This document shows positions 16,378 through 25,444 of a stretch of DNA of 52,891 nucleotides, one piece after another. Below the pieces are notes generated by a model. That model was not told where the DNA came from. It made no database searches and saw nothing but the letters and a program-made list of their open reading frames with translations. A program made the position numbers and the translations under genes. Each line of letters starts with the position of its first letter. Positions within the stretch are counted from its first letter, which is position 1. Source of the DNA: Ardenticatenaceae bacterium (GTDB taxonomy: Bacteria > Chloroflexota > Anaerolineae > Promineifilales > Promineifilaceae); NCBI GenBank assembly GCA_030065875.1, contig JASJCR010000035.1, forward strand, positions 1-52,891, written 5' to 3'.

Positions 16378-19300
16378 ATGTTTCGCCTCAAGCTGCTGGG
16401 TTCATGTCAAATTGAATACGTTCGGCCGGATGGAACGGTCCAGGATATCATTTTCCCGGCCCGGAAAACCACCGCTTTGTTTTGTTACCTGATGCGCCAT
16501 CGGACGCTTTCTCATCGACGGGAGACTCTGGCCACTCTTTTGTGGGGTGACAAACCACAAAAAAAGGCGCGTCAATCGCTGGCAACGGCCATATGGCACC
16601 TGCGCAAATCGCTTCCGCTGGCCGATCTCCTTCTGGTTACGCCCACAGAAATTGAAGTAAATCCCCAAAAGTCATGCTGGCTTGATGTCGAGGCGTTTGC
16701 TGAAAAAGCGAGCCGTTCCAAAATTAAAGCGCTGAGCGAAGCTGCAGCACTTTATCACGGTCCATTTTTACCGATGTTTTATGACGATTGGGTGCTGGCG
16801 GAACGTTATCGCCTGCAGACAATGTTTGTTGAGGTCCTCGGTCAGGCAGCCCAACATTATCATCTGGCCAAAGAGTACGATCGAGCGATTCAGCTGGCTC
16901 TGCGCCTGATAGAACATGAGCCACTGACGGAAATAGGGTATGAAATTGCGATCAGGAGCTATGCCGCCACCGGCCGCATGCCGGCCGCGCTGGCTCAATA
17001 CACCCTTTTAAAAAAACTGCTCAAAGAAGAACTGGACGCCGAACCTTCGAGCCAGCTTCAAACTTTGGTTAACCGGCTGAATGAGCGACCGGAAAAAGAG
17101 GCGGATCGCCTTCCAGCGGCGACAACTCGGTTTTTCGGCCGTCAGCAGGAATTAATCGATCTGGTAACCGCCACCAGGGAATCCGACGGGCAAATTTTTA
17201 CAATCATCGGGCCGGGCGGTGTTGGCAAAACTCGCCTGGCCATTGAGCTGGCCCATCGCCTCAAAACAGATTTTGCCGGAGGGGTTTATTTTGTCTCGGC
17301 CGCCTCAGCTCACAATGCAGAAGAGCTGGCTCGTCACATTGGCGATGATCTCACAATCGAAACCAATCACACAGGTTCCTTATGGGAAGAAATTGCCCAC
17401 GACTTAGCCACCCGTCCCCCCCTGCTCTTGATTTTAGATAATCTCGAGCAGATCACATCGGACATTTCACCACTAGGAGATCTTGTCAAAAAGCTGCCCC
17501 AGCTGAAAATAATCGCTACTTCTCGTCAAAGGGTGCCGCTGCAGGCCAGCCAACATTTTCAGTTAAAGGGGCTGGTCGAGCCGGAAAGCGAGCAAGCCGC
17601 CACAGAATTGTTTGTAAACCGGGCGAGGCGAGTGAACCAACAATTTAAGCCATCGACAACGGATATGGCAGCGATACAGGAAATTTCTCTTCTAGTTGAA
17701 GGGTTACCTCTGGCGATTGAACTGGCTGCGGCCTGGGTAAACGTCTTGACGCCGGCCGAAATTGCCGCTGAACTCAAAAAAAATCTGGCCGTTCTTAAAA
17801 CCAATACGGCCGATCTCGAGGCCAGACATCGATCTTTACATTCCGTATTCGAACAATCTTGGGAGAGCTTAAATCCGCGTGAACAAGCAGCTCTGGCAAA
17901 ATTAGCCTATTTTGCAAACGGCTTTACCCGTGCCGCAGCCCAGCAGGTGGCTGACGCTTCACTCATGCTGCTGGCCTCGCTGGCTGATCGCTCCTTAATT
18001 TCGCTGGACGTCTCCGGCCGCTATGTCATGCACAGCTATGTACAATCTTTTGCCCGCCACAAACTGCGTCAACATCGCTGGCAGGCGGCCGTTCGACGTC
18101 ATCACGCCCGATTTTTTGCCTCTCTTTGTGCTGAATTGGGTTCTAAACTCGACAGTGCTGACCAGCATACCGCTCTCAACACCATTGATCGGGAACTGGG
18201 CAATATTCGCCTGGCTTGGGATTGGGCCGTCAGGCAAGCGGATTTTGAGCTGCTGGATCCCCTGATCGAGGCCTGCCACCAATTTTTTATCAGGCGGACT
18301 CGCCACCGGGATGGGACCGCCCTCTTCTCAAAGGCGATCAGGCGGTTTTCCCGTTCTAACCGGGATGCAAGCGTGAAGTGCATGCTGCAGCTTCGCAGCT
18401 ACCGCGGGCAAATGTTTTTTTATCTGGGTGATTACCAGGCGGCCGCGGCCGATTTAAACTGGGTGGTGAACCATAAGGCCGCTGAACCTGAACTAAGCGC
18501 TCATGCCCATTTATCCCTGGCCGCCATTGCCATCAGCCGGAGCCGTGTCCGGGAAGCTATAGATGGTGGCCAAAAAGCGCTTGGCGCGTTTGCCGCTATT
18601 GCTGATGAGGCGGGGCAGATGCGAGCACACAATTTGTTGGGGGTCGCCCACATGGAAGCGGAAGAATGGGATAACGCGGTTGTGCATCTTCAAAAAGGCA
18701 TTCGCCTCGCTCGGGCCAACAAAGACACCTACCGCTTGAGCGGCCTGCTCAATAATCTCGGGCTTACTTGGCTCCGTCAGGATCAGCTCATTCGGGCCGA
18801 AACCCCGTTTCGTGAAGCGCTTTCGCTGATGGAAGCGAGCCAGCAAAAGCACGGCCTGGCGTTTATTTATGGCAATTTGGGTTATATCGCCTACCAGAAA
18901 GGGCATATCCACACCGCCGTAGAGAAGTTGGCGACCGCGGTTCAACTTCACGAAGAAGACGGCAACCTGCGCGGTGAAGCGCAAACGCAGATGAATTTGG
19001 GCCTGGCCTTGATGGAAGCCGGTGAACTGCCTGCGGCCGAAAAAGCCCTGCAGCGAAGCCTTGACCTGAGCCAGCAGCTGGGATTGTCTTGGACAGAAGC
19101 ATACGCTCAAAAAGGAACGGGAACCCTACTGTCGCGACAGGGGTATTATCCGGCCGCCCTGGAGCATTTCAGGGCAGCCAGGGCACTTTTTCAGAAGCTG
19201 GCGGTTTCCCGCGGGCTGATCAATACGATTTTGGCCCACGCCTATGCCGCTCAGGAGCACGATCATCCCGATCAGCAGCAGCTTTGGCATGAACTGCTGA

Positions 19301-19800
19301 TGATGGCTCGCACAGAAAATCTACCGATCTTTGAAGCGATCGCCCAGCAAAATTTGGGGGTCATGGCGGCCGGTGCAGGCGATTTTGCCAGGGCAGAGGC
19401 CCTTTTATCGGCCTCGGAATCCGTTTTGATCACCACCGAGCAGGAGTTGGAGCGGGCCGAGGTAATTTTGGCCGAAGCCCGGATCGCCTCTCTCAGAGAA
19501 GATTGGCATTTGGCGATAGGCAAATACGCCGCGGCCCTGCGTCACACAATCGCCCTCGGCAACTGGCATCACACAACCGCCATTCTGGCTAGCCTGGTCT
19601 CTTTGCCGCCTCAGACCGCGATCGATTCATTCTTCAACACAAAAGCGGTTGCCAAAACATTGTTGACCGCTTCATTTGTTTCCGTACCTACAAAAAGGCG
19701 GCTTCGGAAATGGATTGATCACCCCGGACAAAGCCTCACCTCTAGCTCAGCCAAGACACTCTTATTGGAGCAGGCCCAACAATTTTTGAAGCATTTTTGA
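16378..19800 (+). CDS. giant BTAD/NB-ARC/TPR transcriptional regulator (SARP/AfsR-like)
   Basis: The 1140-residue protein begins with an OmpR-like winged helix (residues ~1-90; ETLATLLWGDKPQKKARQSLA), followed by a BTAD helical domain (~95-245; EPLTEIGYEIAIRSYAATGR). An NB-ARC-like ATPase follows (~250-560), with Walker A G278-PGGVGK-T285 and a Walker B near residue 352 (LLLILDN). A long TPR array (~640-1080) ends it. These multi-domain regulators integrate ATP and ligand or partner binding and are greatly expanded in Chloroflexota and Actinobacteria. It is followed by a 68-aa ORF and a large secreted protein on the same strand, which are the obvious candidate targets. The ribosome-binding site is weak. 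Confidence 0.88.
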   Translation: MFRLKLLGSCQIEYVRPDGTVQDIIFPARKTTALFCYLMRHRTLSHRRETLATLLWGDKPQKKARQSLATAIWHLRKSLPLADLLLVTPTEIEVNPQKSCWLDVEAFAEKASRSKIKALSEAAALYHGPFLPMFYDDWVLAERYRLQTMFVEVLGQAAQHYHLAKEYDRAIQLALRLIEHEPLTEIGYEIAIRSYAATGRMPAALAQYTLLKKLLKEELDAEPSSQLQTLVNRLNERPEKEADRLPAATTRFFGRQQELIDLVTATRESDGQIFTIIGPGGVGKTRLAIELAHRLKTDFAGGVYFVSAASAHNAEELARHIGDDLTIETNHTGSLWEEIAHDLATRPPLLLILDNLEQITSDISPLGDLVKKLPQLKIIATSRQRVPLQASQHFQLKGLVEPESEQAATELFVNRARRVNQQFKPSTTDMAAIQEISLLVEGLPLAIELAAAWVNVLTPAEIAAELKKNLAVLKTNTADLEARHRSLHSVFEQSWESLNPREQAALAKLAYFANGFTRAAAQQVADASLMLLASLADRSLISLDVSGRYVMHSYVQSFARHKLRQHRWQAAVRRHHARFFASLCAELGSKLDSADQHTALNTIDRELGNIRLAWDWAVRQADFELLDPLIEACHQFFIRRTRHRDGTALFSKAIRRFSRSNRDASVKCMLQLRSYRGQMFFYLGDYQAAAADLNWVVNHKAAEPELSAHAHLSLAAIAISRSRVREAIDGGQKALGAFAAIADEAGQMRAHNLLGVAHMEAEEWDNAVVHLQKGIRLARANKDTYRLSGLLNNLGLTWLRQDQLIRAETPFREALSLMEASQQKHGLAFIYGNLGYIAYQKGHIHTAVEKLATAVQLHEEDGNLRGEAQTQMNLGLALMEAGELPAAEKALQRSLDLSQQLGLSWTEAYAQKGTGTLLSRQGYYPAALEHFRAARALFQKLAVSRGLINTILAHAYAAQEHDHPDQQQLWHELLMMARTENLPIFEAIAQQNLGVMAAGAGDFARAEALLSASESVLITTEQELERAEVILAEARIASLREDWHLAIGKYAAALRHTIALGNWHHTTAILASLVSLPPQTAIDSFFNTKAVAKTLLTASFVSVPTKRRLRKWIDHPGQSLTSSSAKTLLLEQAQQFLKHF

Positions 19801-19857
19801 TACCCCCATACTACCCTGCTCCCTGATATCGATTTTCACGAGCAATCAGGAAGATGT

Positions 19858-20064
19858 ATGCTGCCTAAGAAGCAAATTATCCCCACTTTTGTTGTTCGCA
19901 TCGTGGGGCGGGATCAATCCGGGTCGCCCCATGGCCGAATTGAACATTTACAAAGCCGCTGTACCGCGACGTTTGCCAACTTTGCTCAGCTCCTCGTCTT
20001 TCTGGAAGATCATATAACCAGCTTCCCCCCGGAAGAGTCAATGAGCGAGGAACCCCCATGTTAA
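19858..20064 (+). CDS. small conserved-looking ORF coupled to BTAD regulator, unknown function
   Basis: This 68-residue protein lies 57 bases after the BTAD regulator and overlaps the start of the next gene by seven bases (ATGTTAA), a sign of translational coupling. It has a ribosome-binding site (CAGGAAG). The core FVVRIVGRDQSGSPHGRIEH, then F-x3-LLVFLEDHI, resembles short proteins I recall beside BTAD regulators in Chloroflexota, with the scheme VRI-x(n)-G-x-IEH-x(n)-F-x(n)-L-x2-F-I/L-x2-H. That recollection cannot be checked here. The predicted fold is beta-beta-alpha. I consider it a real gene of unknown function. Confidence 0.6.
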   Translation: MLPKKQIIPTFVVRIVGRDQSGSPHGRIEHLQSRCTATFANFAQLLVFLEDHITSFPPEESMSEEPPC

Positions 20065-23000
20065 AGCGCACCCTGTTGCCAATAATTGCCCTGGGATTTG
20101 TGTTATCAGCCGCACTTGCTTTGAGCTTGAGCGCGGCCGGTTTATCAATCGGCCAGCTTGCTCTTCACCGCATCTCCACTGACAGCAGCGGAGCACAGTC
20201 AAATGGCGGATCTACCTCAGCGGCCATCTCGGCAAACGGTCAATTTGTGGCCTTTGTTTCCGAAGCATCCAATCTGGTCGCCGGGGATAACAACGGCTGG
20301 CGAGATGCGTTTGTTCACAATTTGGCCACCGGTGAAACAACCCTGCTCTCCCAGACCACCAACGGAGCACCCGGCGGTTCCTGGACTTATTGGGACCCAC
20401 CGGCATTGAGCGCCGACGGGCGATACATCGCGTTCACAACCCTGGCCCAGCTCGATTCCAGGGATACCAACGGCCAGTACGATATTTACGTCCGCGACCA
20501 GCAGAATCAGACAACGCGCGTGGTCTCAGTTGACAGCGGAGGGGATGTGAAAAATAGCTCATCGCAGGGACCGGCTATCTCGGCCGACGGCCGCTTTGTC
20601 GTTTTTAGCTCGCGAGGCGGTTTTGACCCAAACTTTCCGGTTGGCACCTGGGAGGTTTATCTGCACGATAGAGATATCGACGGCAACGGGGTTTTTGACG
20701 AGACAGGCGGGATTGAAACCCGGGTGGTGTCGTTGCGTCACGACGGCAGCGGGACAGGGAGCGCCGGCTCCAGTTTTGGAGAAACGATCGATGTGTCGGA
20801 TGACGGCCGCTTTATCGTCTTTGAATCCGGGTCTAACAACCTGGTTCCCAACGATACAAACGGCCAGCTCGATGTTTTTGTGCACGATAGAGATGTTGAT
20901 GGCGACGGCATTTTTGACGAACCGGGCCAGGTGACGACCGTTCGTATCTCGGATGCAGCAAACGGCAGCGGGGGTAATAATCGCTCGGGCAGCCCACGAC
21001 TTTCCGGAAGCGGCCGCTATGTCGTCTTTGAATCACAGGCGGACAACCTGGTAGCCGATGATTCGGTGACCTGTGGCGGAGTTAGTTCGAGCTGTACCGA
21101 CATCTTCCGTCACGACCGAGACGTTGACAACAACGGCGTTTTTGACGAACCAGGTCAAACCGCCACGATCCTTGTTTCCAGGGCGGCCGATGGGTCTCCG
21201 GGCAACCAGCACAGCTATGCGCCCGATCTCACGCCGGATGGGCAAACGGTTGTTTTTTACTCTTTGGCCTCCAATCTGGATGGGGCGATCAATTCGACCG
21301 AGATCTTTCGCAAAGATTTAGCCAGTGGTGTGGTGCAGCGGGTTACAGCCCCGGCCGGTGGCGGCACGGCCAACGGCAGCAGCACCTTCCCGGCGGTGGC
21401 GGCCGATGGGCAGCGGGTTGCCTTCGCCTCCTTTGCCAGTAATCTGGTAGCCAATGACACCAATTTTGCCGAAGATATTTTTGTGCTGGCCGACCTTGGC
21501 GGCCCCACCCCAACGCCAACGGCAACCCACACCCCAACCCCGACGCCCAGCCCCACCCCTAGCCAGCCCTCTCCACTGTTAACCGAACCCACGCCTTATG
21601 TGGAAGATTCACCCCAATGGATCATACAGGAATTGGGGTTGAGCGGTCCGATGGATATCGCGGTGCAGGGTAACGGCTATCCGGCCGTAGCCACCATCCG
21701 TCGAGCGCCCGGCTCCCTGTTGGACACCGTGCTTATTTACTTCTGGGATGGGGTGCGCTGGGTTGGCAAAGAGGTTGGCAGCAGCAGCAATTTGGCGGAT
21801 CAGTCCGCATCCAAATCCCTATCTTTCAAGATCGACGACAGTGACCGGACCCATCTGACCTACTGGGATGCCGAAATTGAAGGGCTGGTTTACGTGCACG
21901 AAACAGGGTCAGAGGAATGGGAACGAGAAGTGGTATGGAACGGCAGCGCCCCCGAATCTAAGGTTGATCTGCTTCTGGTGGGCCATGAGCCCCACATCGT
22001 ACTGGACAGGCGTGTTGGCAATCAAAATCAGCTTTTGCACCTGGCATTTGACGGGGCGAACTGGGTTCAGACCGCCGTTGCCAGCTCAACAGTGGTGGGC
22101 GATTGGTGGGCGGCCGCCACGGGTGGCGATGTCATCGGTGTCGCCTACATCACCGAAAGCACCGTGCACTATGCTGCAAAGGCTCAAGCTGGCGGATGGC
22201 AAACGCAGCCCACTGGCATTGAGGTGAGTTTTGCCGGAATAGCCTTGATTTTAGATGGGGCTGGTGAGGCGGCCCTGTTCTATCAGAACAACAAGGATCT
22301 GTCGGTGGCTCAGGAAAGCGCTTCCTGGAGTACGACTCTGGTGGGATCTGCCTATGAATCTATTGATCATATTGATGCGGAACGTTCTGCGGACGGAATC
22401 GTAGCTTTTTACGCGGAGGAAGACGGCTTCGGCCGTGAGGGGTTGTTCATCGCCCAGCAAAGTGGCGCATCGTGGGAGATCGATTTGGCATACGAAGAGG
22501 CCGAAGAATCTGATTTTTTCGGCCTCGAACTGGCGGTTGACCGTTCCAATACACCTCACGTCGTGTTCAATGGGCGGCCCGATCGAGAATCTCTTATCAC
22601 CAAACAATATCTGTCACGCCTCCCAGAATGGAGTACGCTAACAGTTGATTCGGGGTCCGGCAATCCCGCCGTGGATTTGTTTCAGCGACGGCCGTTTATC
22701 GCCTACTCACGCGAAGAAAACGAGGCGCTGGCCCAGCGAGCGGCCTGGTGGGATGACGGTCGCTGGATCTCTTCAACCGTGGCTTCTGAAACGGCTGCGG
22801 GATCAGCGATCGTCGCCGGTGAATTCCCCGAAACCCTGTCCTTCGATGAAACCACAAGCACCCTTTATCATGCGGCCTGGAACGGCAGCGGCTGGAATCA
22901 AACCCCGGTGGCGGTGCTGGATAATTTTGAGAGTATTTCGGCCGATGTAGCACTCCTCGAATGGTCGGCCACGACGTATGCGGTTTATCTCGTCTATGGT

Positions 23001-24233
23001 CCAGGAAAGACAGAGCTGTTTATCGCCCGGGAGAGCAGCAGCGGTTGGGAATTGGCCTCAGTGACCCTGGCGGTGCCGGCCGGTGTGGCCATCGATTATT
23101 CCGCGGCCGTAGCCGGCGAGGATCAAATCTTTGTCAGCTATCACAACCCGCAGGGAGGCTCGCTGCACGTCGTGTCTTGGAATGGTGCTGCGTTTGTGGA
23201 TGAATTGGTTGATGACGGTCAGGGTAGAGATGTTGGGACACTCAACCAGCTGGCCGCCCACCAAACATACTCAGACAGCGGACCCATTTTTGAGCTTTAC
23301 GTCACCTATCTCGACACCACGGAAAATGAGATACGGTATGCCAAACGGGCAGAAAGCTGGCATATTGAATCTCTGGTTGCCCCAAACGGCCCGATCACCG
23401 ACTTATCACTTCATGTGGCCGGAGATTTCCGGCCGCGAATCGGCTACGTCAATGATTCCCAAAAAGCGATTTACTATCTGGAGCAGATCGGGAGTATCAC
23501 CTCCTGGGAAATTGAGGCCGCTTTTGTGGGCGAAACCAACGCCCCAGCCTCGGTCGATGTGGTTCACGACGTTCGCTCCAGGCTGGTTGTCCGCAGCGGA
23601 GCAGACGAAATCATTTATATGTTCGAAAACGCCCCGCCATTGACAGCATTTCCCTTCCGGAGTGACGTGCCGGAACAAACCGTCTTTGGGCCGGGAAACT
23701 GGACCTTGGGTGGATTGGTTGCCGGCTGCCTGATCCCATTTTTTGAACTGCTAAACCCCGAACCGGATCTGCAGCCTGACCTGAATGTGTCTCTCCAACC
23801 AAGTGATCTGAGTGACGAGCAGGTGTGGGCAGCGGTAACCGAGTTATTCAACAACTCCGCCGCCGGCCGGCGGTATAACCACCTCATGCTGGAGCACGGC
23901 GCAGAGATCGTTCAAATCCTGGTTGAAGATCCGGCCCTGGCCTGGGATGGGTATGTGGTGTTGAATGGGTTTATGCCTGGCCTGCGCGGCCTGGTCACCG
24001 GAAACGGGGATGCGTATGAGCTGTCCTCTGAACAGCTGCAGGCGGCGTCTGACGTGTGGCAACGGCTGGCCGCGGCCGGTTCCCCGGAACTGGCCAACGT
24101 AATCGATGGAGAGCTTTCCCGCACGAACAACCTGCAGAATTTTGTGGGGATGAGCTACCTCGACTGGAGTGATGAGATCGGGGTAACCTCTCATCCCGTT
24201 TTTCTACCTCTGATCGTCGGTACCGTAAATTAA
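20058..24233 (+). CDS. secreted double beta-propeller protein (PD40 repeats, then BNR-like repeats)
   Basis: The 1391-residue protein has a signal peptide (residues 1-~28). The first half (~35-480) is built of TolB/PD40-type blades with recurring S-x-[AD]-G-R-[YF]-[VI]-[VA]-F motifs. Three blades carry the insert DRDxDxxGxFDE at residues 204, 277 and 353, which looks like a calcium-binding loop. A Pro/Thr linker (residues ~486-515) leads to a second half of weaker repeats of the form I-A-[YF]-x5-L-[YH]-x-A (~520-1220), then a helical C-terminal part. The protein ends VFLPLIVGTVN. It is probably displayed or released at the cell surface and bound to polymers or proteins; no enzyme motif is seen. 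The stop codon lies in repeat R4. Confidence 0.75.
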   Translation: MLKRTLLPIIALGFVLSAALALSLSAAGLSIGQLALHRISTDSSGAQSNGGSTSAAISANGQFVAFVSEASNLVAGDNNGWRDAFVHNLATGETTLLSQTTNGAPGGSWTYWDPPALSADGRYIAFTTLAQLDSRDTNGQYDIYVRDQQNQTTRVVSVDSGGDVKNSSSQGPAISADGRFVVFSSRGGFDPNFPVGTWEVYLHDRDIDGNGVFDETGGIETRVVSLRHDGSGTGSAGSSFGETIDVSDDGRFIVFESGSNNLVPNDTNGQLDVFVHDRDVDGDGIFDEPGQVTTVRISDAANGSGGNNRSGSPRLSGSGRYVVFESQADNLVADDSVTCGGVSSSCTDIFRHDRDVDNNGVFDEPGQTATILVSRAADGSPGNQHSYAPDLTPDGQTVVFYSLASNLDGAINSTEIFRKDLASGVVQRVTAPAGGGTANGSSTFPAVAADGQRVAFASFASNLVANDTNFAEDIFVLADLGGPTPTPTATHTPTPTPSPTPSQPSPLLTEPTPYVEDSPQWIIQELGLSGPMDIAVQGNGYPAVATIRRAPGSLLDTVLIYFWDGVRWVGKEVGSSSNLADQSASKSLSFKIDDSDRTHLTYWDAEIEGLVYVHETGSEEWEREVVWNGSAPESKVDLLLVGHEPHIVLDRRVGNQNQLLHLAFDGANWVQTAVASSTVVGDWWAAATGGDVIGVAYITESTVHYAAKAQAGGWQTQPTGIEVSFAGIALILDGAGEAALFYQNNKDLSVAQESASWSTTLVGSAYESIDHIDAERSADGIVAFYAEEDGFGREGLFIAQQSGASWEIDLAYEEAEESDFFGLELAVDRSNTPHVVFNGRPDRESLITKQYLSRLPEWSTLTVDSGSGNPAVDLFQRRPFIAYSREENEALAQRAAWWDDGRWISSTVASETAAGSAIVAGEFPETLSFDETTSTLYHAAWNGSGWNQTPVAVLDNFESISADVALLEWSATTYAVYLVYGPGKTELFIARESSSGWELASVTLAVPAGVAIDYSAAVAGEDQIFVSYHNPQGGSLHVVSWNGAAFVDELVDDGQGRDVGTLNQLAAHQTYSDSGPIFELYVTYLDTTENEIRYAKRAESWHIESLVAPNGPITDLSLHVAGDFRPRIGYVNDSQKAIYYLEQIGSITSWEIEAAFVGETNAPASVDVVHDVRSRLVVRSGADEIIYMFENAPPLTAFPFRSDVPEQTVFGPGNWTLGGLVAGCLIPFFELLNPEPDLQPDLNVSLQPSDLSDEQVWAAVTELFNNSAAGRRYNHLMLEHGAEIVQILVEDPALAWDGYVVLNGFMPGLRGLVTGNGDAYELSSEQLQAASDVWQRLAAAGSPELANVIDGELSRTNNLQNFVGMSYLDWSDEIGVTSHPVFLPLIVGTVN

Positions 24234-24396
24234 GTAGTTTGCAAAAAGAATTGTTAAAAAAAGCCACGGATTAACACGAATTTTCACAGATTTCTCTCTC
24301 TAATCTGCGAAAATCTGCGGCCATCTGCGAACCTACGGTTCTGCGCTGCGCGCTCTGCGGACACCTTCTTCAGCAAACTCTTTGTAACTTATCTAA
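24230..24396. repeat. dispersed palindromic repeat, copy R4 (full length)
   Basis: The left end TTAAGTAGTTTGCAAAAAG includes the stop codon of the preceding gene (TAA, 24231-24233). The right end, on the other strand, is TTAGATAAGTTACAAAGAG. The core has GCCACGGATTAACACG, TTCACAGATT, CTAATCTGCGAAAATCTGCG and an extra small hairpin GAACCTACGGTTC that also occurs in copy R5. Confidence 0.8.
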
Positions 24397-24491
24397 ATAC
24401 TCTGTAACTTAAGCTTTCTTAATTACTTTTGCCGATGAATATTGCAGATTTACAAATACATGTGGATATGAACCGACTTTCAAAACAGACT

Positions 24492-24562
24492 CGTCATCCC
24501 CGCGCAGGCGGGGATCCACCGGTGGCCAGCCAATGGATTCCCGCTTTCGCGGGAATGACGAC
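24492..24562. repeat. GTCATTCCCGCG-type palindromic repeat, copy 1
   Basis: CGTCATCCCCGCGCAGGCGG...GGATCCA and TGGATTCCCGCTTTCGCGGG...ATGACG face each other. Each half is itself a hairpin, and the outer ends CGTCAT/ATGACG pair. The half-unit recurs at 51634-51660. It resembles the neisserial dRS3 repeat class (ATTCCC-N8-GGGAAT), which is common in many phyla. Confidence 0.7.
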
Positions 24563-24592
24563 GTAACATGTATGTTTATATGTCAAAACTCA

Positions 24593-24645
24593 AAATCGCG
24601 TTAAAAACTATCCGGTTTCGGTTTCTATAACGGCTATTCGGTCGC
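24593..24645. repeat. dispersed repeat, family B copy 2
   Basis: AAATCGCGTTAAA, ACTATCCGGTT, CGGTTTC and GGCTATTCGGTCGC align almost base for base with 7194-7247, differing by a few substitutions and a one-base gap. The hairpins found upstream of copy 1 are missing here. Confidence 0.6.
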
Positions 24646-24726
24646 CACTGCATCCCATCATGACGGGTGTCGTCCAACTATCGGTTTGATGACATTCGTC
24701 ACTTTTAATACCCCCCCTTTAACCTC

Positions 24727-24851
24727 TAACATGTTATCGTGAGAAGAATTTTCATCTCATTCGCCCCTCAAAGCCATACAACAATTCTTTTCATACCGTT
24801 CCCGTTGTTTACCGAAATTCGCCGCATTGATTTAACAAGCGTTTAAACGCT
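24727..24851 (+). promoter_or_regulatory. palindromes in the leader of the hdr-mvh operon
   Basis: Two perfect palindromes precede the operon: TAACATGTTA at 24727-24736 and AGCGTTTAAACGCT at 24838-24851. The second ends nine bases before the AAAGGAGGTG ribosome-binding site of hdrC. Either could be an operator for a redox- or hydrogen-responsive regulator; no regulator with a DNA-binding domain is encoded beside the operon. Function is inferred from position only. Confidence 0.4.
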
Positions 24852-24874
24852 CTCTTTTCAAAAGGAGGTGCATC

Positions 24875-25444
24875 TTGACCACCCTCCCCCCTCCTGAACC
24901 GCGCAGTTTCCTCGAAGAGGTTCAGGCTGCCACGCCTGGAGATTCCCGTCTGCTGATGTGTATCCAATGTGGTACGTGCGGTGGTTCCTGTCCCTCCGCC
25001 AAGGATATGGACCACTCACCTCGCCACATCTTCGCCCTGATTCGGGCCGAGATGCGTGAGGAAGTGTTTACCAGCAACACCCCCTGGTACTGTGTTTCCT
25101 GCTACTATTGCATGGCCCGCTGCCCACAAGACGTCCACATCACCGACATCATGTATACCCTCAAAAACATGTCAATCGATTCTGAGTTTGAAGAAGCTAA
25201 AAATGGCTCAGACTTGGCCCATGCCTTTGCCCACAACGTCGACACATACGGCCGCAGCTTTGAATTTGGGCTGGCTACCCGCCATTATTTGCGGCATCAA
25301 ACCTCTACCCTGCTTAAAAAAGCGCAAATGGGGATCGGCATGTTGATGAAAGGGCGTCTGGAACTGACTCCGGACAAAATTGAAGGTATGGATCAGCTCA
25401 AGACGATTTTAAAGAAGGCCAAAGAATTGGAGGCGGAGAGATGA
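24875..25444 (+). CDS. hdrC: heterodisulfide reductase-like subunit C, iron-sulfur protein
   Basis: The 189-residue protein has two [4Fe-4S] motifs, CIQCGTCGGSCP (residues ~29-40) and CVSCYYCMARCP (~73-84), as in HdrC. It begins with TTG, supported by a very strong site, AAAGGAGGTG, seven bases upstream. It carries electrons between HdrA and HdrB in the cytosolic Hdr-Mvh complex. The C-terminus is helical and charged. It overlaps hdrB by four bases (ATGA), and it is the first gene of the operon. Confidence 0.92.
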   Translation: MTTLPPPEPRSFLEEVQAATPGDSRLLMCIQCGTCGGSCPSAKDMDHSPRHIFALIRAEMREEVFTSNTPWYCVSCYYCMARCPQDVHITDIMYTLKNMSIDSEFEEAKNGSDLAHAFAHNVDTYGRSFEFGLATRHYLRHQTSTLLKKAQMGIGMLMKGRLELTPDKIEGMDQLKTILKKAKELEAER

